DNA of 64,000 nt from Vibrio mytili. GTDB taxonomy: Bacteria; Pseudomonadota; Gammaproteobacteria; Enterobacterales; Vibrionaceae. Below the pieces are notes generated by a model that made no database searches, was not told the origin of the DNA, and saw only the letters and a program-made list of their open reading frames with translations. The translations under genes were made by a program, and so were the position numbers. Location: assembly GCF_000830505.1 (NCBI RefSeq), contig NZ_JXOK01000015.1, positions 1 to 64,000 on the forward strand. Reading direction: 5' to 3'. Of this stretch, positions 35,598-43,270 are shown one piece after another. Within the stretch, counting starts at the first letter, position 1; each line of letters starts with the position of its first letter.

Positions 35598-35657
35598 AGC
35601 TCTCTCCTGTATTTAACAGGAGGAGTCCCCATCGCGGGGGAACTCCCCCGCAAGGGG

Positions 35658-36662
35658 TTAAAAGTAGTTGCCGTCACCACCCTCTTCCAGTTCAGGATCA
35701 GGTTCGTGCAAACCTTCTTCTATAGGATCAGGATCATGCTGAATCGGCTCATCTGGTAACTCAGATTGAACATCGTCAACATTTCCCTTTTCCTGGATAG
35801 AAGCTTTTTGGGTTACAGCTGGTTCCATGCTATCAATCTCTGCATCACGCAAATATTGAACCGCATACTCCAACTCGGCACCAGAGAACCGACTTTCAAC
35901 ATACTCGTGAGTTGCTGACCACGCATTTTGCGCAATAGCTCTATCTGCAAGTTGTTTTAAAAGTGGGTCCATTTTCTTTTTATGCTCCAAGGCCAATGGA
36001 CTTGAGGCTTCAATGACAGCTGGTTGTTTTGTGGTTTGTTCTGACGATACAACATGCGCTTCACCTTCAATTATGCGTTCAGCTTCATCTTGATCGTAAA
36101 TTCCAGAAAACCCCAAACCGATACGCAGACCTTGGATAAAGCCTTTGTGTCGTAACTGTCGTTTCGTGTGAGTCTGCCAAGGGCCAATAACAGTGTAAGG
36201 ACCGTACTGACCCGTTGCTTCGACTGGTGGACGATAGACTTCATCAAGATATTCTCGAATACGTATAGACCGTGTACGGTCCTTTCTGTAAACGATACAC
36301 TCCACCCATTCTGGACATTTCACCTTTGCTCCGGGCATTTCAATAAGATTTTCAGAGTATTCAAACTCCACCCCATCAAATTGCTTGTGCTCGTTGGCAA
36401 TCCGGCTCCAGCCATCAACACCAACAACAGGTACTATGCCGCCGCTTTTATCGGGGAAAGCGTATATTTCTCGCGTAAACGGATTCAGATTGTACTGCTC
36501 CGCTACGATGAGTAATGCCATCATCTGCTCATCAGTTGGTGCGCTTCCGTCTCGCTGCTTAAAGGCTGTTAGCTTTAAAGTTTCAAAAAACTTCTTAGCA
36601 TCAACCCCAAACCGCTGAGCCATTCTTTCAACTAATGATTTCGTTTCTGGTTTTGTAGACAT
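35658..36662 (-). CDS. bet: Bet/RecT-family single-strand annealing protein
   Basis: Encodes 334 aa from 36662 (MSTKPETKSLVERMAQRFGV). The Bet core is clear: LIVAEQYNLNPFTREIYAFP, VPVVGVDGWSRIANEHKQFD, KVKCPEWVECIVYRKDRTR. It anneals complementary single strands exposed by the adjacent exonuclease. The last ~45 residues are acidic and end EEGGDGNYF, reminiscent of an SSB-type tail. The leader places the start codon inside the stem ATGGTGT/ACACCAT. Confidence 0.88.
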   Translation of the reverse strand: MSTKPETKSLVERMAQRFGVDAKKFFETLKLTAFKQRDGSAPTDEQMMALLIVAEQYNLNPFTREIYAFPDKSGGIVPVVGVDGWSRIANEHKQFDGVEFEYSENLIEMPGAKVKCPEWVECIVYRKDRTRSIRIREYLDEVYRPPVEATGQYGPYTVIGPWQTHTKRQLRHKGFIQGLRIGLGFSGIYDQDEAERIIEGEAHVVSSEQTTKQPAVIEASSPLALEHKKKMDPLLKQLADRAIAQNAWSATHEYVESRFSGAELEYAVQYLRDAEIDSMEPAVTQKASIQEKGNVDDVQSELPDEPIQHDPDPIEEGLHEPDPELEEGGDGNYF

Positions 36663-36727
36663 GGTGTTCTCTCCGTTGAGATGGAAGGGACACCATGACC
36701 CCTTAGGGCACAGTGCCCCTCTAGGGG

Positions 36728-37609
36728 TTAAAAATAGGAATCTTCGGTTTCGCAATCAATGTTATCCAATCGAAATAGTTCGGCGACTAAACCAAGACGT
36801 TCTGCCGCTTCTCTAACTTCGTTGTAATTCCATCCGAACTCAAAAAATATTCCTTCCAAAGAATCAAATCCGTCATAAATAAACAGATCACCATCTTCTC
36901 CACAGATTTTAACCAAGCGTTTTTCATCATCTTTAAAAAACTCCTGCTCAAATCTGCGTTGTAAATAAATGAACATCAGTAAAGGCTCATAGCCATCCGA
37001 AGCAGTTAGCGTCCCAGCACCTTCCAACATCGTTGGACAGATGGTGTTTTCGCTAGCGCCGCTTTTTACAGTTAGCTCATACCCTTTATTGGTTCTCATT
37101 AAAACATCAGGTAATTGAGATTGAGATCCTTTCTCTCTGGCAACATCGAAGCCAAGCTTTGATGCACCATCAGTAAAGACCCCGACAATAAACCCTCGGA
37201 GTAGAGCATGATTTGAAGCATCAACAGGCGATGACAACAACCAGCTCAGTGAGTAACCATCTTTTGATTCTGTTTCGGCTTCAAGAGAAGACACAGCTTT
37301 TGTTGTGGCGTTTACCTGCACTTCATCGAGGAAGGAGTACCCCTCTTTAAGCAGATCATCAACATGCTGATTTTCTTTCTCTTTCACGGTGACAGGAATC
37401 GTATCTAAGCTGGTGGCTCTGATTATCTGCCCATCGAGCAAGATAGTCTCTTTCCACCCGTTTAACTCAAAGAACTCTACCAATTGGTATTCAGTTGGCC
37501 CATCAGGATCGATGGACCATTGAACTGGCTTGTAACCAAGCATTACCTTGTCGATAGTCGTTCCACGTTCACGGATGTAACGTTTGCAAATCATGTTTTG
37601 CGTATCCAT
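36728..37609 (-). CDS. hypothetical protein, 293 aa
   Basis: MDTQNMICKRYIRERGTTID start behind AGGGGGATCTC, 10 bp after the CobS-like stop. I recognise no domain. The acidic end, NIDCETEDSYF, shares the -YF terminus with Bet, the exonuclease and the DUF3150 protein, suggesting a role in the same complex. Confidence 0.65.
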   Translation of the reverse strand: MDTQNMICKRYIRERGTTIDKVMLGYKPVQWSIDPDGPTEYQLVEFFELNGWKETILLDGQIIRATSLDTIPVTVKEKENQHVDDLLKEGYSFLDEVQVNATTKAVSSLEAETESKDGYSLSWLLSSPVDASNHALLRGFIVGVFTDGASKLGFDVAREKGSQSQLPDVLMRTNKGYELTVKSGASENTICPTMLEGAGTLTASDGYEPLLMFIYLQRRFEQEFFKDDEKRLVKICGEDGDLFIYDGFDSLEGIFFEFGWNYNEVREAAERLGLVAELFRLDNIDCETEDSYF

Positions 37610-37618
37610 GAGATCCCC

Positions 37619-38590
37619 CTATCGCCACTGCTCACCGAAAACGTCTTTCGCTATGCGAATGACAGCTTCTTTCTCCTCACTTGAGGCTCGGATTAGCAAT
37701 GATTGTTGTAAGGCATACTCAATGGCATTTGGCGCACCACGAAATTGCAACGTTAGTTTTGCCCAGCGCACAAGTGTCCGCGTAGACATTGTGATGCTGA
37801 TTTGTCCATCATCCCCGTTTTCACCCATAAATAGTTTACGAATTTCATTAGCAATTCGAACCATACCATTACGAATGTTGTCAGGAAGACGAGGAACTAC
37901 TCGCTCCAGAACGCCGCGTTCATCTTGCTCTGCCATATATGGCACAACAGAGAAACGATAACGATCCATTGCGGCCAAGTTCTGCATCATTACGCCTTGG
38001 TATAATCCTGATGGATCACCTGAGCCTGTACTGTTACCAGTGACAATAACGCGGAACATTGGATGTGGTTTGATGATTTCTCCACCATTCTGAGCGATAA
38101 CCAGTGGACGACCTTCAAGAATGTCGTTTAAACCGGAAAGCTCTGCTGGGTCAACCAAATCAACCTCGTTAATGAGGAGGACATGGCCTTCACGCATAGC
38201 GATTGCTAAAGGGCCATACATGAATTGCATGACGGGAGTTTCTCCAGGCTTTGGTGAAATCAAGGCATGATGTCCAACTAAATCTGTGAACTCTAAACGA
38301 CCATTAGCCGTAATTTGTTGCACAGGCCAGTTGAGACGCCCTGTAATTTCTGTAATGCCAGAAGTTTTACCAGAACCTGTTGGTCCGGTGACATAGTACG
38401 CATCACCGCAGGGATCATTCAAAAATGCTAAGCATTCTCTCAAGAACTCCTTTCGGAAAACGTAATCGGCGTGAGTTTGTGGAATAAAAGGATTGCTGCT
38501 ATCGGCATAGCCTTTAGCGAGAATCTTTTCCGGAATATCCGGCATACCAAAAACATCACGTACTTTGAAGTTTGCATATTGTTGAGACAT
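37619..38590 (-). CDS. CobS-like AAA+ ATPase
   Basis: Encodes 323 aa from 38590 (MSQQYANFKVRDVFGMPDIP). Walker A is TGPTGSGKTSG, Walker B region VLLINEVDLVDPAELSGLND, and sensor-1 region FRVIVTGNSTGSGDPSGLYQ. It belongs to the MoxR/CobS AAA+ group, which works with VWA proteins like the one at 30777, probably to remodel a protein or complex. The substrate is unknown. The leader arms AGGTGTGC and GCGCACCT surround AGGAG. Pseudoknot copy 9 lies upstream. Confidence 0.85.
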   Translation of the reverse strand: MSQQYANFKVRDVFGMPDIPEKILAKGYADSSNPFIPQTHADYVFRKEFLRECLAFLNDPCGDAYYVTGPTGSGKTSGITEITGRLNWPVQQITANGRLEFTDLVGHHALISPKPGETPVMQFMYGPLAIAMREGHVLLINEVDLVDPAELSGLNDILEGRPLVIAQNGGEIIKPHPMFRVIVTGNSTGSGDPSGLYQGVMMQNLAAMDRYRFSVVPYMAEQDERGVLERVVPRLPDNIRNGMVRIANEIRKLFMGENGDDGQISITMSTRTLVRWAKLTLQFRGAPNAIEYALQQSLLIRASSEEKEAVIRIAKDVFGEQWR

Positions 38591-38672
38591 AGGTGCGCTC
38601 CTAATTGGTTGTGGGCACACCTAGACCCGTACCGGGCTAAGTGTGCCCGGTTGGGCTATTTCAATTAACGTT

Positions 38673-38780
38673 AATTGCTGTTTGTTTTTAGCGACCAGCT
38701 ATCGCATCTTCACTCTCAGATGAGAGCAAAAATCTTTTAGGCATAATTGTCGTATGCCTAAAAAGACTTGGTAAGTTCGG
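38673..38780 (-). promoter_or_regulatory. pseudoknot element, copy 9
   Basis: Stem 1 GCGA/TCGC, loop TAGCTGG, linker TAAAAACAAA, CAGC. GCTCTCATCTGAGAGT and a TTAGGCAT...ATGCCTAA hairpin lie upstream. The upper hairpin differs fully in sequence from other copies while the core is kept. Confidence 0.72.
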
Positions 38781-38802
38781 CCCTAAACTGGGCCGAATTT
38801 GA

Positions 38803-38979
38803 TTATGAATACGCGGATATAGTGTCATTTTGACCAATAATACCTAAACGCTTAGCCCAGTCAGTAATAACCTCTTGAGCTTCAATAACACTACAAAATT
38901 GTCGTGGATTGATAGATATCGTTCGGCCACTGGCTAAATACAACACACCCACGCAATCATCATACAAGTGAACTCTCAT
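38803..38979 (-). CDS. hypothetical protein, 58 aa
   Basis: MRVHLYDDCVGVLYLASGRT start, ending NDTISAYS, with GGGGATAAGATAGT upstream. The neighbouring 47-aa gene ends just before it. No domain recognised; support is gene-like composition and spacing. Confidence 0.5.
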   Translation of the reverse strand: MRVHLYDDCVGVLYLASGRTISINPRQFCSVIEAQEVITDWAKRLGIIGQNDTISAYS

Positions 38980-38985
38980 ACTATC

Positions 38986-39129
38986 TTATCCCCAATGCAA
39001 TAATTCTCCTGACCCAATTTGCTTTGAATGAACATTTACATAATGGAAAACGAAACACACGCTACTCAGAGACAGTGAACTATTGCTGTATAAAAAGGGA
39101 CGTAATTTGTATTGGATCTTACTTGGCAT
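38986..39129 (-). CDS. hypothetical protein, 47 aa
   Basis: A strong AAGGAGGACAGTTC signal precedes MPSKIQYKLRPFLYSNSSLS. Its stop overlaps the ribosome-binding region of the 58-aa gene downstream. Function unknown. Confidence 0.5.
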   Translation of the reverse strand: MPSKIQYKLRPFLYSNSSLSLSSVCFVFHYVNVHSKQIGSGELLHWG

Positions 39130-39178
39130 GAACTGTCCTCCTTAGCCTGTGTCCTTCATTGTGTAACAAAGAGCCAGG

Positions 39179-39259
39179 TTATGGAGGCTTTGAATTTGAA
39201 ACGCCAAATACCTGAGTACCGCTAAAAGCAATACCTGATACTGGCATGTTTTTTACCAT
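39179..39259 (-). CDS. possible 26-aa peptide
   Basis: AGGAGTCATGT precedes ATGGTAAAAAACATG, encoding MVKNMPVSGIAFSGTQVFGV and a stop at 39179. An overlapping ATG four bases upstream gives only 13 codons. Weakly supported by the ribosome-binding site alone. Confidence 0.3.
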   Translation of the reverse strand: MVKNMPVSGIAFSGTQVFGVSNSKPP

Positions 39260-39351
39260 ACATGACTCCTATGACGCTTGTTTTCAAAACACGTACCACT
39301 ACATGCTTTGAAAACAAGCCCCATTGGAGCTTGTTTATCATGGCTATAAAG

Positions 39352-39671
39352 CTAAATCAACACATTCACAACAGGAACAGATACATACCCCGTGGGTAAT
39401 TGCTGACCTGTGCGTTTAACAATTTTTGCTTCTTCAAGTACATCCAGAATACCAGCCAACTCAGAGTAATCTCTGAGATCGCTGACTGGTGTGGCTTGAA
39501 CTTGAAATCAGGCAAACAAACCGTTGCAACACAAACTGGCTCTCCAGGAATAATACCTTGCTGACTATTATTCTTTGTGTCCGAGGCCACCAGCTCTAGA
39601 GCTAATTGTTGATTTGGATATTGGATCTTTCTTACATCACAATCATATCCACAAAAGTGTACAGTATTCAT
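39352..39671 (-). pseudogene. hypothetical protein, frameshifted
   Basis: MNTVHFCGYDCDVRKIQYPN start, running to VCVATVCLPDF. Beyond this the protein-like sequence is in another frame: QVQATPVSDLRDYSELAGIL then DVLEEAKIVKRTGQQLPTGY, ending VVNVLI at 39352. One added base near 39505-39508 joins the two into about 106 aa. The C-terminal part looks like a small winged-helix or helical domain. Function unknown. Confidence 0.55.
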
Positions 39672-39740
39672 ATAAGTTACCTTGCTTGTTAAGCAGAGAT
39701 ACCCTATCCCTTCTGGGGTAGGTCCCCCGCCAGGGTTAAA

Positions 39741-39872
39741 TTACTGATCACGATTATCGTGCTTTTTGTTTAACTTTTTTTCTACAATCTTCTTGGTTAT
39801 CAACCCAATAACAATGATAGCTATCAGGCCCCCCAAGATGAGCGAAAAATATAACAGGCTTCCTGTTGTCAT
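39741..39872 (-). CDS. small membrane protein, 43 aa
   Basis: MTTGSLLYFSLILGGLIAII then VIGLITKK and a basic tail. One membrane helix with the basic end inside. GAGGACAGAACA lies upstream. Function unknown. Confidence 0.5.
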   Translation of the reverse strand: MTTGSLLYFSLILGGLIAIIVIGLITKKIVEKKLNKKHDNRDQ

Positions 39873-39933
39873 TGTTCTGTCCTCAAAGTGTCATTCAGAT
39901 CCTAACGAAAATTAAGCTCAAAATTGAGCCTAT

Positions 39934-40155
39934 TTATCCACTGTCACTAAATGCTACCAGAATGATAGAACCAACAACGTAAGCTGCCATGAAAACTAAT
40001 CCCATAACAACAGCAGCGACATTAGCTCCGAGCACAGCTGCGGGATGTACACCACCAGTCATAAGACCAATACCACCAGTAATAACAGCACCAGTACCTA
40101 AGCCCAGCACTACATTCAAGATGGCTTTCCAGAAAGTAAATGTAATTTTGTTCAT
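39934..40155 (-). CDS. small membrane protein, 73 aa
   Basis: MNKITFTFWKAILNVVLGLG start with two or three Gly/Ala-rich hydrophobic segments. AAAGGAGACAAATC precedes the start. Second gene of the cluster counted from its upstream end. Function unknown. Confidence 0.6.
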   Translation of the reverse strand: MNKITFTFWKAILNVVLGLGTGAVITGGIGLMTGGVHPAAVLGANVAAVVMGLVFMAAYVVGSIILVAFSDSG

Positions 40156-40319
40156 GATTTGTCTCCTTTTTGAACGTTTTTAAACGACAGAGACAAACTC
40201 ACCCCTACGGGGTAGTTGCCCCCGTCAGGTTTTTATTTTTAGAGATGAAAGATGAGATGTACGTGTTGTACATCTCATCAGTCAAGTCTTTTGGTTGAGC
40301 TATACCCTTAAAGATCTAC

Positions 40320-40643
40320 TTACCAAACCAGCGTTTTTCCTTTACGGATATACGTTGGAATTTCTAGATAAGCATATTCATCGACAGGTTTAGCCGGAGT
40401 CGGTTGTTCTTGAGCAGGCTCAGGAACAACAGCAGTCTGAACAGCTTTCGCTTTTTGTTCAGCTTTTTCTTTGATAACGGCCTGTACAGACCGCGCTTTG
40501 TTACTCGCTTTGTTCCAAAAGAACAAACCTAAGTTCTGGAACTGCAACGCAAGAAAAGTAAATGCTTTCGCAAATACCATTGCTCCTACGTACAATGCGC
40601 CAAGACTAGCTACGATAACAAAAACGAAAGTGATGATGTGCAT
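40320..40643 (-). CDS. hypothetical membrane-anchored protein, 107 aa
   Basis: The start at 40643 (MHIITFVFVIVASLGALYVG) follows AAGGAGTAACACC. One or two N-terminal membrane segments are followed by a basic helical region (NKASNKARSVQAVIKEKAEQ) and a Pro/Glu-rich stretch. It is the first gene of the large minus-strand cluster. Its leader pairs GGTGTTGCTCC with GGAGTAACACC at ten of eleven positions. Pseudoknot copy 10 and a regulon box lie upstream. Confidence 0.65.
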   Translation of the reverse strand: MHIITFVFVIVASLGALYVGAMVFAKAFTFLALQFQNLGLFFWNKASNKARSVQAVIKEKAEQKAKAVQTAVVPEPAQEQPTPAKPVDEYAYLEIPTYIRKGKTLVW

Positions 40644-40737
40644 GGTGTTACTCCTTATAAAACTAAGGGGAGCAACACCCTTGGTCGGGGTATTGTTCCC
40701 CCGATTGGGTTTTGAAATGCCATACGGCATATGATTA

Positions 40738-40810
40738 ATGCTGATTGTTTGTGGAGACCAGCTATCTCACATAAAGCCGCAGAGCGACTAAAGAGTCTTT
40801 ACTATAGCAC
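40738..40810 (-). promoter_or_regulatory. pseudoknot element, copy 10
   Basis: Stem 1 is GAGA/TCTC, a third covarying version, around the same TAGCTGG loop. The linker is CACAAACAAT and the tail CAGC. It is the first copy in the cluster transcript, between the regulon box and the first gene. Confidence 0.72.
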
Positions 40811-40839
40811 TTCTCGTAAAATGTAATAAATCGTTCTAT

Positions 40840-40860
40840 CTGCCCGTTCTGGGCACATTT
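40840..40860. promoter_or_regulatory. regulon box 3, between divergent transcripts
   Basis: CTGCCCGTTCTGGGCACATT, a near-perfect TGCCC...GGGCA palindrome. It lies 91 bp (box centre) upstream of the plus-strand gene at 40940 and upstream of the minus-strand cluster, so it could serve either or both. Confidence 0.6.
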
Positions 40861-40939
40861 GTAGCTAAGGATTCGTCAATAGACCTTTTATCCTGTATCT
40901 GCGTTTATCTGTATCTGTATTCAATTGAAGGAGAAAGAA

Positions 40940-41614
40940 ATGACAGACTTAGCAGAAACCTCTTTGGAACAACAACCAACCAAAAAAGAGCGCAACAATG
41001 CGGACCTTTCTCGCCCTGTATTCAAACGAGTGCTGAAAGTGAACAGTCTGCAAGCTCAACGTGTAGTCGAACGCAGCTTTCAGCGCGTTTCCGATTCACT
41101 GTTTTCGATTGATGTTATTTTGCGAATCATTGGTGAACAAGATGAAATTGACCAAGTAGAAAGCATCATCCAGGAGCACATCGAGAAAGTATCCGTTGAT
41201 CTTGATACCGCCACTAATCAGCTACAAAAGCTGATGGAAGACAACGGAATTGAAGGCGCTCCAGAATATACAAGCCCAAACCAGTACGATATCGAGATCA
41301 ACTCACCACAAGTAGCTCAATTTGCTCACCTAGTGCGCAAGTTAGATAACTTGATGTTGTTAGTCGATACTCTATGGCTAAATAGTATCCTCACAAGCAA
41401 ACAGCGCAAAGACGCCACTTATCAATGGCAACAACGCTTAATCAAACTTGCTGGCCGAATTATTGGTATTGAGAAGAGAGCTCGCATCTCAGCGCACTCC
41501 AAAGGCAAGAAAGATGAAGTTGAAGCAGCTGCTCCAACTCAAGAAACTACTGATGAAGAAATTGCATCCGAAGCCGACAATGCTGAATCTGGGGAAGATG
41601 AAAAGGCAGCTTAA
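40940..41614 (+). CDS. DUF1845-like conjugative-element protein
   Basis: The start at 40940 (MTDLAETSLEQQPTKKERNN) follows GAAGGAGAAAGAA; 224 aa. The pattern VNSLQAQRVVERSFQRVSDS near the start and SPQVAQFAHLVRKLDNLMLL, DTLWLNSILTSKQRKDATYQ later suits the DUF1845 proteins of integrative conjugative elements. The end is acidic. It is the only plus-strand gene of the main plasmid region here and faces the cluster across a regulon box. A regulatory role is possible but unproven. Confidence 0.6.
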   Translation: MTDLAETSLEQQPTKKERNNADLSRPVFKRVLKVNSLQAQRVVERSFQRVSDSLFSIDVILRIIGEQDEIDQVESIIQEHIEKVSVDLDTATNQLQKLMEDNGIEGAPEYTSPNQYDIEINSPQVAQFAHLVRKLDNLMLLVDTLWLNSILTSKQRKDATYQWQQRLIKLAGRIIGIEKRARISAHSKGKKDEVEAAAPTQETTDEEIASEADNAESGEDEKAA

Positions 41615-41637
41615 CGCTTTATGTCGGTTATCTATTG

Positions 41638-41668
41638 AGAGCCCTTCTACAACAGAAGGGCTTTTTTG
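41638..41668 (+). terminator. intrinsic terminator of the DUF1845-like gene
   Basis: AGCCCTTCT-ACAAC-AGAAGGGCT followed by TTTTTT, 24 bp after the stop codon. Confidence 0.88.
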
Positions 41669-41676
41669 TGTTTCTC

Positions 41677-41694
41677 ACTTTCACATGTGAAAGT
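41677..41694. repeat. 18-bp palindrome, copy 2
   Basis: ACTTTCACATGTGAAAGT, identical to the copies at 30039 and 63970. It lies between two convergent genes, just past the terminator. Confidence 0.7.
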
Positions 41695-41714
41695 CAAAAA
41701 TGTCATCATTAACT

Positions 41715-43043
41715 TTAACTATTCGCTATTAGCCACGAGTCATCTGGAATGTGACCATTGCGTACTGCGATTTTATAAAAATCGGTAATCGTTGTTACTC
41801 CACGTTGCAAGGCATACTCAAGATAGTCACCCGATTGTCTACTTGGAACATATTTGCTCATTTGTTCTGGAGTTTTAATGTAGTGACTCAGCTTGTAATC
41901 GACCCAGCCAGTCTCTGCGTTCGGCGTCAATGTCACTGTAACTACCGTGGACATACCTTTTAATCGGAAAGCATAACCTGATTGAATGGGCTCATAGTGT
42001 TCTATCGCTTCATTTTCAAACACACCATCAATTGTCCAGCCTCGCTGGTTGTTGCTACCCTTTTCTCCCGAAATCATCTTTAAAATTTCCGATGAGTATT
42101 TCAATGTACTGTTGAAGCCATTACCACGACTATCAATTCGTGACGATTCATCATTCATCAATCGTTTGTTAGGGTTTAACAATGCGTACAACAGATTTTT
42201 ATCTTCTTCACTGTTCAGATCTCCGTACAACTTTTCAAGTGTGTATTCAGGATGACTCTGCGTGTGGAAAGTAATAAATCTATGATCTTTCAATCTCTCA
42301 GAGATATGAGTACGGCCAACGAGATTGAATTGCAATAACCAGTCACGGAAAACACACCAGTCATTTAGCACGTCAGCAGGGATCGTTTCCGCTCCCCAAA
42401 CATCTAGTGAAGCTCTAATTTTCCAATTACTACTAGATGTATCACCTTTGGGCTTGAGATAAATCAATTCTACATCGCGGCGATTAGGATCTACCTTAAA
42501 TGCTTTTAGGGCAGAATGTTCCATAAGTACTGCGTATACATTGAATGGTGATTCTGAAAAATCGAGCTTTAGAACAGGCACATAATTTTTTCGCGTTGCC
42601 GCAGCGTTTATTTCATCTCGTATTTTCTCGAATGACCCAGAAAAATACTTACTCCCTTCATCAAGCATCATAGGCAATTTTGCTTCTGGGTGAGTATTAG
42701 ACAAAACCACTTCGGCGTCTTTCATTTCTAAACTTGCCCTTTCAATAATTTGAGGAGGTATATCTGGCATCTTTGACGAGAATGTTTGACTGATCGCAGT
42801 TCGAATGCTCTCGTGAAGAAAGCACCTTAAAGGTTCGCCTTGGTCGGCCTGCTTTCGAAACTGAGTCGATTGAAGTAAATCTGCGTGTCCTTTATAGCCT
42901 AAAGACTGAGCCAGCCAGTCATTACGTTTGAATGCGCTCAGAACTTTGGTTTTGGACTCTTTTGCTATAAGAGATGCAAATGACTTGGCGATATTTTTGA
43001 ATGCATCCGTTTGAGACGGATAAATTGGGTATGGAGTATCCAT
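41715..43043 (-). CDS. hypothetical protein, 442 aa
   Basis: MDTPYPIYPSQTDAFKNIAK start. The N-terminal ~55 residues (KVLSAFKRNDWLAQSLGYKG then HADLLQS) look like a small domain found at the start of several plasmid proteins. The rest is not recognised. RGWTIDGV is shared with the 28733-29893 product. It lies downstream of traN, whose terminator is at 43219, so it probably has its own promoter in 43044-43215. Confidence 0.6.
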   Translation of the reverse strand: MDTPYPIYPSQTDAFKNIAKSFASLIAKESKTKVLSAFKRNDWLAQSLGYKGHADLLQSTQFRKQADQGEPLRCFLHESIRTAISQTFSSKMPDIPPQIIERASLEMKDAEVVLSNTHPEAKLPMMLDEGSKYFSGSFEKIRDEINAAATRKNYVPVLKLDFSESPFNVYAVLMEHSALKAFKVDPNRRDVELIYLKPKGDTSSSNWKIRASLDVWGAETIPADVLNDWCVFRDWLLQFNLVGRTHISERLKDHRFITFHTQSHPEYTLEKLYGDLNSEEDKNLLYALLNPNKRLMNDESSRIDSRGNGFNSTLKYSSEILKMISGEKGSNNQRGWTIDGVFENEAIEHYEPIQSGYAFRLKGMSTVVTVTLTPNAETGWVDYKLSHYIKTPEQMSKYVPSRQSGDYLEYALQRGVTTITDFYKIAVRNGHIPDDSWLIANS

Positions 43044-43218
43044 AAGTTAATCCCTTCACTTGGCTTAAAATTTTTGCTACGTCCACCTCGCGCAAACACA
43101 GCCATTAGTTTCAGGTTAACTGGTTTGCGGTATCACGTTTTGGCACTGGTGGATGCCGAGGGAAACGCTCAAACCTCATGGATTTAATCTAACAGGTTCA
43201 GCGAATATTTCAAACAAG

Positions 43219-43250
43219 AAAAAAGGCGCTCAAAATGGGAGCGCCTTTAA
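43219..43250 (-). terminator. intrinsic terminator of traN
   Basis: Minus strand AAGGCGCTC-CCATTTT-GAGCGCCTT followed by TTTTCTTG. It ends 21 bp after the traN stop codon. Confidence 0.88.
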
Positions 43251-43270
43251 TGTGTATACAACTGGTCTTT

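Noticed and set aside
39001..39025. Additional regulon box near 39010 (CTGACCCAATTTGC)
   Set aside because: Only the left half resembles the consensus, and it lies inside the coding region of a small gene.
8676..40810. Calling the pseudoknot elements preQ1-I riboswitches
   Set aside because: Topology and the A-rich linker are similar, but the loop sequence and downstream genes give no support for preQ1. No queuosine genes are present.
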